From: Brachionus rotundiformis
Lineage: Eukaryota > Rotifera > Eurotatoria > Ploima > Brachionidae
Length of the DNA: 64,000 bases
Direction of reading: 5' to 3'
Assembly (NCBI GenBank): GCA_016802295.1
Contig: JAESIW010000137.1
Coordinates: 3,317,961 to 3,381,960, forward strand
Shown here: positions 48,534 through 60,056 of the stretch, in pieces
Numbering within the stretch: position 1 is the stretch's first letter
Layout of the letters: the number at the start of each line of letters is the position of its first letter
The notes under the pieces: model-generated
The model's input: the letters and a program-made list of their open reading frames with translations, nothing else
The model's database searches: none
Told to the model about the DNA's origin: nothing
Position numbers and translations under genes: made by a program

Positions 48534-50204
48534 AATAATAAATAATGGATTTTTTTTATTATTGGAAGAGTAAATATTTGCTACTCACTTATTGTAATTA
48601 AATTTGGCTGGCATGAATTGTCTTGCTAAACAATCAAAATATAGATTTAATTTTAATTGTTTTCCATCCTTCTTATCCTAAAAAAGTTTTGTTTTACCAA
48701 AAAAGATATACTTTTCATACTATGGAAAAAAAATCACCCAAGATTAATTTAAATGTCCCAGAAGAACTAAAACCTCATGAAAGAATGATATTTTTAGTAT
48801 CGGTATCCTTAACATCTTTGAAAAGCAATACTTTTCCAATTTTTTACAACCAAATTAAGAAAATTTTGATTAAGCCAGTTAAGGTTATTTTTTTAAATAT
48901 TTTAATTTTAAATTATCAACATTAAATAATATCCCTCTGTCAATTAAATTAATTGCCAATATTTAAAAACATAATTCATTATAGTCAATAAAAATATGTG
49001 TCTATATTTTAAAGCCTTCAAAATTTAATGTAATGTTATTTGTCTAATTCTTGAATCATGATATGATGGTTTTTAAGTCTTTATGGTCGGTTTTCCATGT
49101 ATTTTTGTTTACAGATGGTCAAAAATCTCAATTTAATAGAAAACTATTTATTTAAAAAATATTTTTAAAAATTTTACCAATCTTTATTGTGCTATAAATA
49201 ATTTTCTAATATTTATTATATTAGCGACATTAATTGATGTTTTCTCTAATATTTAAAATAAATGAATTAATTGACAGTACAGATAAATCAGACTTGGATC
49301 AAATTGGTTCAGTTCACAAAGCAAAAATATTTTAGAATAAGTAACGTTTGGGAAGAATACAAAAAATTTTACTGATATTATTTAAACCCTGCTAATTATA
49401 TTGATTGTATATTTCTTACTTTAAAAACCAAATTCCTATACAAAAGCATTTTTAGATTTATCTTGATTATTTATTATGAATATTATTGCTGTTGAACTAA
49501 AATTGCTAAACTTTTAACAGTATATTGATCTAATAAATGCACATACAAATCAATCATCCTAGATATAACTAATTTAAAATAAATGTGTATTTTATTTTTA
49601 AAGTTCATTTTATCTATAACTTTTCTATTTTAAGCAGTAAATCATTTTTGTATGTCATTATGTTATCATTTTGATAAATATTTTGACAATATTGTTTTTT
49701 TAGATAAATAAGATCGATATTTCAAGCTTAAAATAAATTAAATAATAATAAAGTTTTAATTTTTTGTTTATTATTTTGATTTTAATTTCTGTTAATTAAA
49801 TTTATCTTACTTAAATATTAAACAATTCGGATTATAATTATTTAAATAGTATCAAGTTTCCTGACCCAGAAACATTTAACATTTAAAATTTAAATCAAAT
49901 GAACCCTTAAGCTTTGCCCTTTGTAAATTAGAACATAAATATAAACATACTGGACAGTTGGATTTTTTTGAACTTAGTTTTGGAATTATTTTAAAATTTT
50001 AGCATACTGTTTAACAAATTCATTCAGGATGATATTTTAGATATTCCGAAGATAAATATATTTTCTAAGATAGTTTTTTTTAAACTTAATGATTTTCTTT
50101 TTGTTTCAAAACTATATTTATGATCGTCATTTAAAAAGAAGATAATAACAATATTCAAATTTATTTAACAAAAGTATTTTAGAGCATATTTTTATTATTT
50201 ATAT
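48534..50204. other. AT-rich region with one doubtful small open frame
   Basis: No firm gene. An open frame on the + strand at 48623-48925 (or from the ATG at 48722) contains a stretch of mixed composition, MEKKSPKINLNVPEELKPHE, that is less like random A/T translation than most. It stops in A/T sequence, and a possible donor (AAG/GTTATT near 48883) leads to no exon I could find. The remainder is A/T-rich non-coding DNA. Confidence 0.35.
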
Positions 50205-50387
50205 TTATCTTGCGTCATACACAACTAAACGTTTTGTTCGTTTTTTATACAAAATACGATGATCACACTCAATGCATCTAATAGGATCTTTAGGCTTTAT
50301 TTCATTTTCTTTATGACACGATCCACACACATAAACCATTGGCTTATTGACAGCTTGAGACATACCACTTGTTCCTTCTTTATTCAT
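50205..50387 (-). CDS. POLR2K: DNA-directed RNA polymerases I, II and III subunit RPABC4 (RPB12)
   Basis: 60 residues, single exon, nearly the human length (58). The zinc ribbon is complete: VCGSCHKENEIKPKDPIRCI with CxxC, then ECDHRILYKKRTKRLVVYDA with the second pair of cysteines and the invariant basic tail ending in DAR. This small subunit is shared by all three nuclear RNA polymerases and helps hold the largest subunits together. It starts 158 bases downstream of the SURF1 stop, on the same strand, which is unusually close for this window. Confidence 0.97.
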   Translation of the reverse strand: MNKEGTSGMSQAVNKPMVYVCGSCHKENEIKPKDPIRCIECDHRILYKKRTKRLVVYDAR

Positions 50388-50545
50388 TTCTTTTTTATTT
50401 TTTGAACAAAATTTAAATAAAATAATTGTAAAATTACAATATTTGGTTTTTAATTACCAAAATTTAGCATATCAATAATTTAAAATAAAAAAAATAAATT
50501 TTATTTAATTATACATCTTTTTAAATTAGGTCTTTAAATAAATAT

Positions 50546-51472
50546 TTAAACAAAAGCTCTGGAAAATCGTTTCCACCATAAAACAGTAGTTAAAAGAGAC
50601 AAACTAAACCATGTAATTAAATAAGTTAAGTGGTCATTTCTTAATTGAATGGCAGTTTGTCCACCACGCGGACCTCCTTTTATTGTGGTTGTCTCGGAAG
50701 CATCAATATAAATTGGTGCTGTATTTAATTCCTGTGACATTTGGTTAATATCTCTATAATGCCATTCGTAAGGTGGTTTATTTTTTGGTGTAAACGTGTT
50801 TAAAGGCTCGTTAGATCTAAGAAGACCCACAATTTCTACTTCATCTTCGATTTGAGCCTCTTGGCGAGTCACAGGAGAAAATTGAGTATATGGAACATAG
50901 CCTCGATTTATCAAAATAACCATGTTTGGGTTATTGCTCAATACAAATGGAGTAATAACTAATCCACCAGGTAACTGGTTTCTACCAGTCATATCATGTC
51001 TCATGGTCAATAAACTCTCTTTAGAGTGTAAAAAACGCCCTTTGCACTTAAAAGGCTTATATTCATTTTCTTTAATAAATGCCTGAATGTCAGCAATATT
51101 AGTTGGTAATTCAATTGGATCAGATTTGGTTCTTTTTTCTAAGAATTCAATTAGATTTAGCTTTTGCTCGCGTCTTTTAATTTGCCACACACCAAGGCCA
51201 AATGTAATTGCTGGAACAGCGAGTAGAAAAATAGCCGCAGTTTTGTTCGGCTTTGGCAAAGCTTGTTTTGGATTTTCTGCTGTGTTGGTTCGTACAGATT
51301 TTAAGTCGATGGGAGGCTGTTTTGTATATTTTTTCTGATTTGATGAAGTCTGATTTTGTCTACAATTTAGATAAAATCTAGACCATTTGGATAAAATAAA
51401 TGACTTTTTAAGATTTAAGCTAAAAATTCGATAAGTATTATTGACTATCATTTTAGGTCGGAAATGTTTCAA
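50546..51472 (-). CDS. SURF1: SURF1 family cytochrome c oxidase assembly protein
   Basis: Single exon, 308 residues (human 300). SURF1 is an inner-membrane mitochondrial protein that helps heme a insertion and assembly of complex IV. There are two membrane helices near the ends: AAIFLLAVPAITFGLGVWQI followed by KRREQKLNLIE, and LTYLITWFSLSLLTTVLWWK. Conserved motifs in the intermembrane-space part are MVILINRGYVPYTQFSPVTR, EVEIVGLLRSNE, YEWHYRDINQMS and GGPRGGQTAIQLRNDHLTYL. The first ~60 residues are basic, with few acids (KSFILSKWSRFYLNCRQNQT), consistent with a mitochondrial presequence. The ATG used is the first one upstream of that leader. Confidence 0.96.
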   Translation of the reverse strand: MKHFRPKMIVNNTYRIFSLNLKKSFILSKWSRFYLNCRQNQTSSNQKKYTKQPPIDLKSVRTNTAENPKQALPKPNKTAAIFLLAVPAITFGLGVWQIKRREQKLNLIEFLEKRTKSDPIELPTNIADIQAFIKENEYKPFKCKGRFLHSKESLLTMRHDMTGRNQLPGGLVITPFVLSNNPNMVILINRGYVPYTQFSPVTRQEAQIEDEVEIVGLLRSNEPLNTFTPKNKPPYEWHYRDINQMSQELNTAPIYIDASETTTIKGGPRGGQTAIQLRNDHLTYLITWFSLSLLTTVLWWKRFSRAFV

Positions 51473-54400
51473 ATTTTTTTATTTAAATTTTTTTATATTG
51501 TTTTTTTTAAAGTTTTTTATAATTTCTATAATAAAGATCGTGTTTTAATGTTATAAACAAAATTGTCTGAATTTTCTAAATTTTAGCAAAAAAAAACTTA
51601 ACAAATTTTCAAATCAATTCACTATTTATCTGTTCATCTTATTTTTAAAACTAAGTGATAGATAATGCACAACATTTAATTACACGAAATGATTTTTGTT
51701 CTAATTAAGTTAAAAAATAACACAAAATAATTGTTAAATTAGTAAAATTTATTTATTTTCTCAGAAACTTTTAAAACATACTAGCAAATAGAGATTTTAT
51801 TTGGATCATTAAATTTTAAAGGTAATTTAATTACACAATTTAAATTAATGTTTTCTTTTTATTGGGGAACGATTTTAAATGATACAGTGTAATCTGAATA
51901 GTTTTTTTTAATAAGTAATAATTTCAAAATATTTTGAATAAAAAGTACGTAATTTTATCTAATTAGTATTTGAAAGAATTTTTATTATTTATTTTATAAA
52001 GTAAAGATCATGTGAATTACTTATTTTTCTAAATTCGAAAATATTCTTTTAAAATAGTTAGGAAAGTTGAATGATTAATTTAATTATTGTTTTAAGTCAA
52101 TTGATTTGTTTTTAGTGAAAAAGCTTATTGATTTGGATGAACTGATCTTGAGGGTAAAATGTTTCTATTTGATCAAAGCTACATAGGAATTAATTCAAAA
52201 TATTTAATGTTAATATTCAAAAAAAAAATAATTTTCATTAAGAAATTTGTGTAAAAAGTCAAGATGTTAGAACTAGAAAAATAACAATTTTAAATACTAA
52301 TAAATAATTTGATCGAAAATTAAATACGCTACGAATATTTTCATAATTATTTTGCTTTTCAAATTGTTGATTTTAGCATAAAGTCTTTAAATATTTTATT
52401 TTACTTTAAATTTTACTATAATTTCTATCTTTGAAAAAATTTACTTTTTTAAATGTTGAGACCAACTATTCCAAGTATTCAGAGTCTAGACAATATCTTG
52501 TCGATATCACAATTTTTAGAACGATTTCTTAATTTAATTTTATTTTTCTCAAATCGTAATTCTTTCTTTAATAGTCTGGTAAAAGAAAATAATGGTTAAA
52601 ATTTGGCGTTGCTTGCATTTTTAAAACGAATAGAGGCAATTTTCTTTTATATTTAGAGTCTTAGCTTTGAAAAAAGTAAGCCATGATAGGAAATTAATTT
52701 CTACATAATCTTGACTCGAATAAAAAATATTAAAAGTCTTTATTAATAACTAGCTATTAATATAAAATATTTAGTCAAATATCATTCACGGAAAAAAAAC
52801 GACCTTAGAGAGACCAAATAATCAATCAATTTAGGTTAAGTTAAATGTAGATACAAATTAAAAATGGTGTTTAGTAAAAAAAACAAAATAAAAGCAAAAA
52901 ATTTGGTCTATCAGCCTTTTATGATAAGTGAGCCACGTGAAATTAGACTATTCAACTTTTTCTATAATTTAACAAATCATAAAGACTACTTTTATTCTTG
53001 CCAAGAGAAATATAAATAAGATAAATTTTGGTCTCTGATTAGTGTTATATTTTTTAATGCATGTGTTTTTGCATCAAGTTTAAGCTTAATTGAAATTAAT
53101 ATAAACTTCATTTTAGCTTTAGCTTGGGTTATAGATACACCAAACTCCTAATAAAATTAGAAGCCTTAATTTTGAAAGCTGATAAATTTTCTTAAGTTAC
53201 TGTTATATGTAAAATTTAAAGATCAGGGAACTGTGGCTGATATAAAAACTTTCAAGTGAATTAAAAAGTTGTTACTTTCATTTTTTGGTTTAATAAAATC
53301 TGATAAAAACTAAATCAAAATAGTTTAAATGAAATTTTAAATGAAATTTTCGAAAATTATAAATTAGCTATGAAATAACAACATGAGTAGTTAGATAATA
53401 TTTAGTTTAATTTGTATCCATAAAATATTCAAAAAAACTTCTATTAAATAATATAAATGTTAAGTAAATTCTTTAAATTTTTTTATAGTTTTTTATAAAT
53501 GAACTCATAATTGAAAATTTAATTAAATTTCTTAATAAGCTTTGAAAATAAAGTGGGATTAAATTAAAGATTAGCGGATTTGAAGTGAATTTTTTCGAAT
53601 CTAAACGAAAAAATTTATAATAATTAACTATTTAGCTTAGTTACTAAAGTTGGTTACAGACCAACTGATCTTTAAAAATTGCCAACATCTGAATAAAAGT
53701 ATTGGAATAAATTTTCAAAGTATAAGAAGAATTTTTAATTTTAGATATGTTTTAAAAAAAACAAGAGAAAGAGAGAGTTGAACCTCGTCATCAATTTTAT
53801 GCTAGTTTTAATTTAGTTTGAACATAATTTATTAATTTTAGTTTGAAAAATCAACTCGCTTTTTTCAAAGCACAAAGAAAAAGCTGAATTAGTTCTCACT
53901 CTATTCTTGGTTGTATTGCTTAGTTAAAATCAGTTAAAATTCAAATCGGGATCTTCATTGTCTTATTGAAAAGATATTCCAAACGTTTGCAAATTTTTAA
54001 AAAATAAAATATATTTTTTAAACAAAAAAAAAAAGTTTTTTATTCATAAGATTATTATAAATGTTTTTAATCATTATTTTCAGAAATATTTTTTCAATTT
54101 TGCTACATTATTGCGTTCTTTAAGTAGCCTAATAACCAAATTTTAACCAAAAGTAAGCCATTTTTTTCAACTCTCAAATTTGATAGAAAGTCAGTTTTAT
54201 CCGAGATCTAGTTATTAGACTTTATAAACATTATTTCAAAAATTTTATATTTTCAAATAAATTTTTTAAATGCCAAATAAATAATTTAGCTGCCAATTTT
54301 GCTACATGTATTGATAGGAGAAAGCAAATTTGGTCAGAACATTAAATTTAAAAAGCTAATTTTTTTGACTTTTTCTAAAATATTCTTTTAATTAAAATTA

Positions 54401-54739
54401 TTTAAAAGAAGTTAAGAAATTTTCAGAAATACGATCAAAAAGGTTCTTTTACTGTTTGCTTTTAAAAATTGTTTATTCAAGATATTAATCAACAATAAAA
54501 ATAAAAATATTTCAAGGCTTGGAAATTTAGTTTTGAAATTAATTTTTTTTCCACTAATATATTATTAAATATAAAAAATAAATATTCTTTTTCAATTTAT
54601 TTATTTAATTTAAATTTTTGAAATTTTTTTTAAAGATTTTTAAAATGAATACAGTTTAACTTACAACAGATTGGAGCATAGTTAAAAAAAGAAGCGATTT
54701 TAAACTAATTGTAGCCGATTTTTTATATTTTATCAAAGA
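51473..54739. other. Large AT-rich gene-free region
   Basis: 3.3 kb between the divergent SURF1 (-) and SPAK/OSR1 kinase (+) genes. No coding potential, RNA gene or repeat structure was recognised. A short GAGAGA/AAGAGA purine run occurs around 53761-53778. Confidence 0.5.
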
Positions 54740-56562
54740 ATGAGTAGCGATACATCCAATCTAATTGGAAATATGACAAGTTCATCTACCACGCTTAACC
54801 AATCTAACCTATCTAATTCGTCGAAGTTTGTTTATCCGAATCGCAAAGATAAATACAAGCTTGAGGAAGTGATAGGAGCTGGCGCCACAGCCTATGTTCA
54901 AGCAGCTCTCTGCATCGAAAACAAAGAAAGAGTCGCTATCAAGCGAATCAATTTAGAAAAGTGCAACACATCAATGGAAGAATTGTTTAAAGAAATTCAG
55001 GTAATGAGTCAATGCCACCATGAAAATGTAGTTACGTATTACACATCGTTCGTGGTCGGTGAGGAATTGTGGCTTGTTTTGCGCCTTTTGGATGGTGGGT
55101 CCCTTTTGGACATTTTGAAATTTCGTACCAAATTTATGAATACTAAAAATGGTGTCTTGGATGAGGCATCGATAGCTACCGTCCTCAGAGAAGTCCTAAA
55201 AGGACTCGAGTACTTTCATGCAAATGGTCACATTCACCGGTAAGTCGCAAATATTTTTTTATTATTAGATTTAAAAATATTTAAAATAGAAATTATTTTC
55301 GGTAGGTTAAAGACTAAATTATAAAAATTTAAGTGACATCAAAGCTGGTAACATACTCCTTGGCTTAGATGGATCTATTCAAATTGGTGATTTTGGAGTA
55401 AGTGCATTTATAGCAACTGGAGGTGACATGACCAGAGATAAAGTAAAGCATACGTTTGTTGGTACACCTTGTTGGATGGCGCCTGAGGTAATGGAACAAA
55501 AACCCTCCGGCTATGATATCAAAGCTGATATATGGAGTCTTGGGATAACTGCGATTGAACTGGCTGTCGGCACTGCACCCTACCATAAGTATCCACCGAT
55601 GAAAGTTTTGATGATGACTTTGCAAAATGAGCCACCAACCTTGGACATGTGTGCCGAAGAGAGGGATCAGTACAAAAATTACAGCAAAACATTTCGCAAA
55701 ATGATCGCCGAGTGTTTGAAAAAAGATCCAAGCGAAAGACCAACTGCCAAGCAATTGTTAAAGCATGACTTTTTCAAAAAAGCTAAGGTAATTTAAAACC
55801 AAGGTGGTTTTAGCTGTGAAAATGATGTTAATATATTTTTAATTTGAATAAAGGATAAATCTTATATTGCCAAACATGTGGCATTGCCAGCTGAAGCCAG
55901 AAATATGAAGGCAAAAACAAAGCTTCCTGTACCTGCTGTCGCAGCCTCTGGTCGTTGGATAAAAGGTGCTGATGGTGAATGGGGTTTTGATTTCGATGAT
56001 AATGCTCCAAAAACCAAAACAAGTGATGACGACGAAGAGGATGAACTGGATAATGGAGTAACTTATACAGATAATGTAAATATTAGGCTTCAGCAACCAA
56101 GTCTTGGTGATGTGGCAAAAACTATGACTTCATCGAATGCAAGTGGTTTGATTTCATCACAACCATCTCAAAATCAGTCTGGTTCTAGCTCGCCAACTAA
56201 ACAAACTTCAATTAATTTAGTATTAAGAATGCGAGATGAAAAAAAAGAGCTTCAAGATATAAAATTCGAATTTTTGCCAAACAAAGATACTGTTGATGAG
56301 ATATCGCATGAATTAGTTAATGCAAAACTAATTGATGCCATTGATATGATTGCTGTATCTTCAAATTTGAATAAAATTCTAGAAAAACATTCATTATCAC
56401 CAATTACTTTTCCATTAGTGAGTTAAAATTTTTTGTCAAATTTTAAAATTTTTTTTATAAATTTTTTAGAAGACTGGTGTTGGTCCAAATGAAATACCCG
56501 ATGAAAAAACCCTTATTGGCTACGCTCAACTCTCCATAAGTCACGTAGAAAATACTTGTTAA
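54740..56562 (+). CDS. OXSR1: SPAK/OSR1 (Fray) serine/threonine kinase
   Basis: Exons 54740-55239, 55334-55787, 55854-56417 and 56470-56562. Phases close to 536 residues (human OXSR1 527, STK39 545). These Ste20 kinases are activated by WNK kinases and phosphorylate SLC12 cation-chloride cotransporters to control cell volume and ion balance. Visible: glycine loop GAGATAYVQAA, VAIKRINLEK with Lys ~68, HIHRDIKAGNILLG (catalytic Asp ~168), DFGVSAFIATGG, activation loop VKHTFVGTPCWMAPEV with the WNK-target Thr ~207, and ADIWSLGITAIELAVGTAPY. The PF1/S-motif region contains LPVPAVAASGRWIKGADGEW. The C-terminal CCT docking domain begins INLVLRMRDEKKELQDIKFE and includes KLIDAIDMIAVSSNLNKILE. The N-terminal Ser/Asn/Thr leader is not conserved. 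The sequence does not decide between one pro-orthologue of SPAK and OSR1, as expected outside vertebrates. Confidence 0.97.
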
Positions 56563-57062
56563 AACAGCCAAGAAAATCATTTTTACGAAAATATAGAAAA
56601 AAATTTTAAGAAAATTAAAAAAAAATCAATTAGTAAATTTTTTTTTATTCTTTTTTTTTAATTTAAATTCCTTATCGTTTATCTAAAATAAAAATAAAAG
56701 TGACATTCATTTTTAAAAAGAAAGACATTTATAAGAATTTAGTCATTAATTTTGATAAATTTTTTAGTTAATTATAATAAAAGTAAGCTTATTTTTTGTA
56801 TTGAAAAATAGGCAAAACATGACGATAATAACATATTTTAAAAAATTATTTATTTAGTATATCATGAAATTTATTATATGAGAATAAACTTTAATTTAAT
56901 ATAAAAAAAATTAAATATTAAATAAAATCAAATAAAAGAGTAACGAATGTTAAAAGAACATTTATTAAAATAATTTGGAAAAGACTAAAATAAATTAAAA
57001 CAATTAAAAAGAAATCTTAAACAAGTTAACAAATTTAATAAGTAATTAAAGATTTTCTAAAG
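56563..57062. other. Convergent AT-rich intergenic region
   Basis: 500 bases between the kinase stop (+) and the first repeat-protein stop (-). No coding potential. It contains the 3' ends of both transcripts. Confidence 0.45.
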
Positions 57063-59126
57063 TTAGTTATATGATTGCTGTTGTGGTTGTTGTACTGGAG
57101 CTTGGTATGATTGTTGCTGTGGCTGTTGTACTGGAGCTTGGTATGATTGCTGTTGTGGTTGTTGTACTGGAGCTTGGTATGATTGTTGTTGTGGTTGTTC
57201 TAACTCATTATTTTTGATTGATTCCAAGTATTCGTAAGTCCCGTAAGTTTCATGTGTAGCATCAGAAGTCCAATCACAGCTTAAAATATTTTGATTCCAA
57301 ACAGTTCCTTTTGAGCATTTCATTAAATAAGGAGTCTCGTTCGAACATTCAACATAATAATTATTCGGTAAATTTGAATCAGCAGAAAAATAATATCCTG
57401 AACCATCACATGGGTTTTGGTAACCTTCAGTACATGTTTGACCATAAGTTCCATCTGGACATCTACAGTATGTTTCGATTATCTCATTTTCTTGCCATAT
57501 TGGTTGAACATATCCAATTTTGCACGTATTTTGTAAATTTGAAACTTGTTCTTTAATATGTTGTTCATAAGGAAATTCATTTTCATCATAATTTGATTGT
57601 TCGACCAATCCAGAAGAATAACTTTGCTGAGGAACATCATTATTAACCGGTTTATTTTGTTTACCAGATAATAAAATAGAAACTGGTAAAAATGGTAATG
57701 GTAGCTGTGGTGGAGTTTGTTGAAAACCACCTTGTTGCTCATGACTCTCTACATGTCCTTGTTGTTGCTGTTGTTCAAAAACCTGACCACCACAACCACC
57801 TTGTCCAGGATAACCTTGAGCTTGTCCACTACAGCCTCCCTGATATTCATTACCTTGGGGTTGACCTCCATATGCTTGTCCTCCACAACCTCCTTGCTCT
57901 ACATAACCATTAGCTTGTTCACTACTGCCTCCTTGATATTCATTACCTTGTGGTTGACCACCATATGCTTGTTGCTGACCTCCATATGCTTGTCCTCCAC
58001 AACCTCCTTGCTCTACATAACCATTAGCTTGTTCACTACTGCCTCCTTGATATTCATTACCTTGTGGTTGACCACCATATGCTTGTGGTTGGGCTCCATA
58101 ACCTTGTGGTTGAGCTGCATAAGCTTGTGGTTGAGCTGCATAACCTTGTGGTTGACCACCAAATGCTTGTGGTTGGGCTCCATAACCTTGTGGTTGAGCT
58201 GCATAAGCTTGTTGTTGAGCACCATATGCTTGTGGTTGGGCTCCATAACCTTGTGGTTGAGCTGCATAAGCTTGTGGTTGGGCTCCATAACCTTGTGGTT
58301 GAGCTGCATATCCTTGTGGTTGAGCTCCATAAGCTTGTGGTTGAGCTGCATAACCTTGTTGTTGAGCACCATATGCTTGTGGTTGGGCTCCATAACCTTG
58401 TGGTTGAGCTGCATATCCTTGTTGTTGAGCACCATATGCTTGTGGTTGAGCTGCATAACCCTGGGATTGTATATTACATTCCGATTGTTGTCCTCCATAT
58501 TCTTGAGATCTTTCATAATTTCCTCCGCTACAACCTTCTTGTGAATTTGCTTGTTCTTGAAATTCTCCGCCCGCTTGATAGCTTGGTCCCTGTTGTGGTG
58601 CAGCATACATTGATCCCTGTTGTGGTGCAGCATACATTGATCCCTGTTGTGGTGCAGCATACATTGATCCCTGTTGTGGTGCAGCATACATTGATCCCTG
58701 TTGTGGTGCAGCATACATTGATCCCTGTTGTGGTGCAGCATACATTGATCCCTGTTGTGGTGCAGCATACATATATCCCTGTTGTGTTGGAGTGTAGCTT
58801 GGTCCTCTATATCCTGACATTCTTTTTTCTCTTTTTAAATTATTTTTGTTTTCATTGTTGTTTTCTTTTCTAATTTCAATTATTGAAATTGATTGTATTC
58901 CATTTGGTAAATTTTTCCAATTTGTAGATTCAATTTCTTTTTCCTTTAAATTTTCTGAATCATTATTTGTTTTTTTTAAATCATTATCTTTAATTAATAA
59001 TTCAATAAAATCTTTCAAGTTTTGTGTTTCCAATTTTAAATCTTCAGCATTAATTTCAACTGGTAATGTGAATCCTACAGTCAGATTTAATGCCAAGACC
59101 CATAAAAGTGCCAATTTCAAAACCAT
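57063..59126 (-). CDS. Secreted repeat protein with EGF-like and chitin-binding type-2 modules (paralogue A)
   Basis: Single exon, 687 residues. A signal peptide (MVLKLALLWVLALNLTVGFT) precedes an acidic/Asn-rich propeptide. This ends in REKR at 99-102, a furin-type site, just before MSGYRGPSYT. Three repeat blocks follow: seven copies of a 9-residue QQGSMYAAP unit; about twenty 7-residue units of the QPQGYAA/QPQAYGA type; and longer Gly/Cys units (EYQGGSSEQANGYVEQGGCG). After a spacer comes a Cys-rich module, CKIGYVQPIWQENEIIETYC then RCPDGTYGQTC (EGF-like half). Next is NPCDGSGYYFSADSNLPNNY, with VEC, MKC and NILSCDW as in peritrophin-A/CBM14 domains. The end is QSYQAPVQQPQQ repeats. Secretion and chitin binding are inferred from the modules. 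Tyr/Gln-rich repeats suggest a cross-linkable coat, glue or tube protein, but no family name is assignable. Long open frames in other phases are repeat shadows. Confidence 0.9.
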   Translation of the reverse strand: MVLKLALLWVLALNLTVGFTLPVEINAEDLKLETQNLKDFIELLIKDNDLKKTNNDSENLKEKEIESTNWKNLPNGIQSISIIEIRKENNNENKNNLKREKRMSGYRGPSYTPTQQGYMYAAPQQGSMYAAPQQGSMYAAPQQGSMYAAPQQGSMYAAPQQGSMYAAPQQGSMYAAPQQGPSYQAGGEFQEQANSQEGCSGGNYERSQEYGGQQSECNIQSQGYAAQPQAYGAQQQGYAAQPQGYGAQPQAYGAQQQGYAAQPQAYGAQPQGYAAQPQGYGAQPQAYAAQPQGYGAQPQAYGAQQQAYAAQPQGYGAQPQAFGGQPQGYAAQPQAYAAQPQGYGAQPQAYGGQPQGNEYQGGSSEQANGYVEQGGCGGQAYGGQQQAYGGQPQGNEYQGGSSEQANGYVEQGGCGGQAYGGQPQGNEYQGGCSGQAQGYPGQGGCGGQVFEQQQQQGHVESHEQQGGFQQTPPQLPLPFLPVSILLSGKQNKPVNNDVPQQSYSSGLVEQSNYDENEFPYEQHIKEQVSNLQNTCKIGYVQPIWQENEIIETYCRCPDGTYGQTCTEGYQNPCDGSGYYFSADSNLPNNYYVECSNETPYLMKCSKGTVWNQNILSCDWTSDATHETYGTYEYLESIKNNELEQPQQQSYQAPVQQPQQQSYQAPVQQPQQQSYQAPVQQPQQQSYN
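57066..57196 (-). repeat. 36-base tandem repeat (QSYQAPVQQPQQ), C-terminal of paralogue A
   Basis: More than three copies of a 36-base unit coding for QSYQAPVQQPQQ. The same unit recurs in paralogue B at 60171-60386. Confidence 0.9.
58080..58460 (-). repeat. 21-base tandem repeat (QPQGYAA/QPQAYGA)
   Basis: An array of 21-base units coding for alternating QPQ(A/G)Y(A/G)A and QQQ variants in paralogue A. Copies differ by a few bases and show block-wise alternation. Confidence 0.85.
58588..58776 (-). repeat. 27-base tandem repeat (QQGSMYAAP), seven copies
   Basis: Seven consecutive 27-base units beginning at 58588, 58615, 58642, 58669, 58696, 58723 and 58750. They are identical apart from edge positions, and a diverged eighth unit begins at 58777. 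Near-identity at third codon positions implies recent expansion. Confidence 0.93.
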
Positions 59127-60056
59127 TTCTAATTTTTATCTATCTAAATTTTTCAAATTTAAGCTTAAAAATCACAAATTTAAATCCTTAATTTCTCATA
59201 AAATTTTTAAAAATGTTTTGAGAAAAGCTAAACTAAAACGAAAATTTAAAACACTGAATTTATAATTACAAGTCTTTTCACGATTAAAATAAATTCATTT
59301 AAAGCTTAAGCCAAGTTCTAGACAAAATTATTGTTGTTATAAACAAAGATTGAATAGATCTGCTTCTAAAATTTAACAATACAGTTTTGAATAGATTATT
59401 ATATTATAAAAATACAATATTCATTTATTATAGGAAAAGCTTATAAATCTAAGAAAATAAAAATAATTTTTTTTTTTGTTTTATTTAATTAATTACTTAA
59501 AAAATAAGCAAAGGAAAAATTGATTTTTAAATTTTGATTAATTTCTAAAATAAAAAGAATTAATTCAAGGGAATATATGATATGATATTAAATAAAATAA
59601 AAATTAAACATAAATACTAACGTATAACTTATTTGATAATTAAATATGATTTTTTTAAAACTCCAAAAATCTTTAAATAATATCGTTTGAATAAAGTCGT
59701 GAATAAAAAATTATTTATTTATCGATGAAAAAATTATTAAAAATTAAAAAACTAAGTTATCTACATTTTATGATCAGCGGATAAAAATTATTAGCAGAAA
59801 TAAAAGCAAAGAGTTCAATTTGAAATAATTAATAGATTTAATATAATAAAATATCAAAATTTCTATTTTGTTCTATAAAGGTAATTATAAAATTTTATCT
59901 GTAATATGAATTGAAGGAATCAATTAAGCGTACAAGATTTTTAAAAAATAAAAAGAAAAATAAATAAAATATTAAAACAATTTATTTTATTTTAATAACA
60001 AAAACGTTGTATATTTAAAAAACTAAAAACTAAAATATAAATTTAAATAAAATGAA
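59127..60056. other. AT-rich spacer between repeat-protein genes A and B
   Basis: 930 bases holding the promoter of paralogue A and the 3' end of paralogue B, both on the minus strand. No other structure was recognised. Confidence 0.45.

Noticed and set aside
57692..58873. Several 200-275-codon open frames of Leu/His/Val- or Asn/His/Met-rich repeats on both strands
   Set aside because: They are alternate frames of the tandem arrays in repeat-protein gene A. Only the A frame has a signal peptide and Cys-rich domain.
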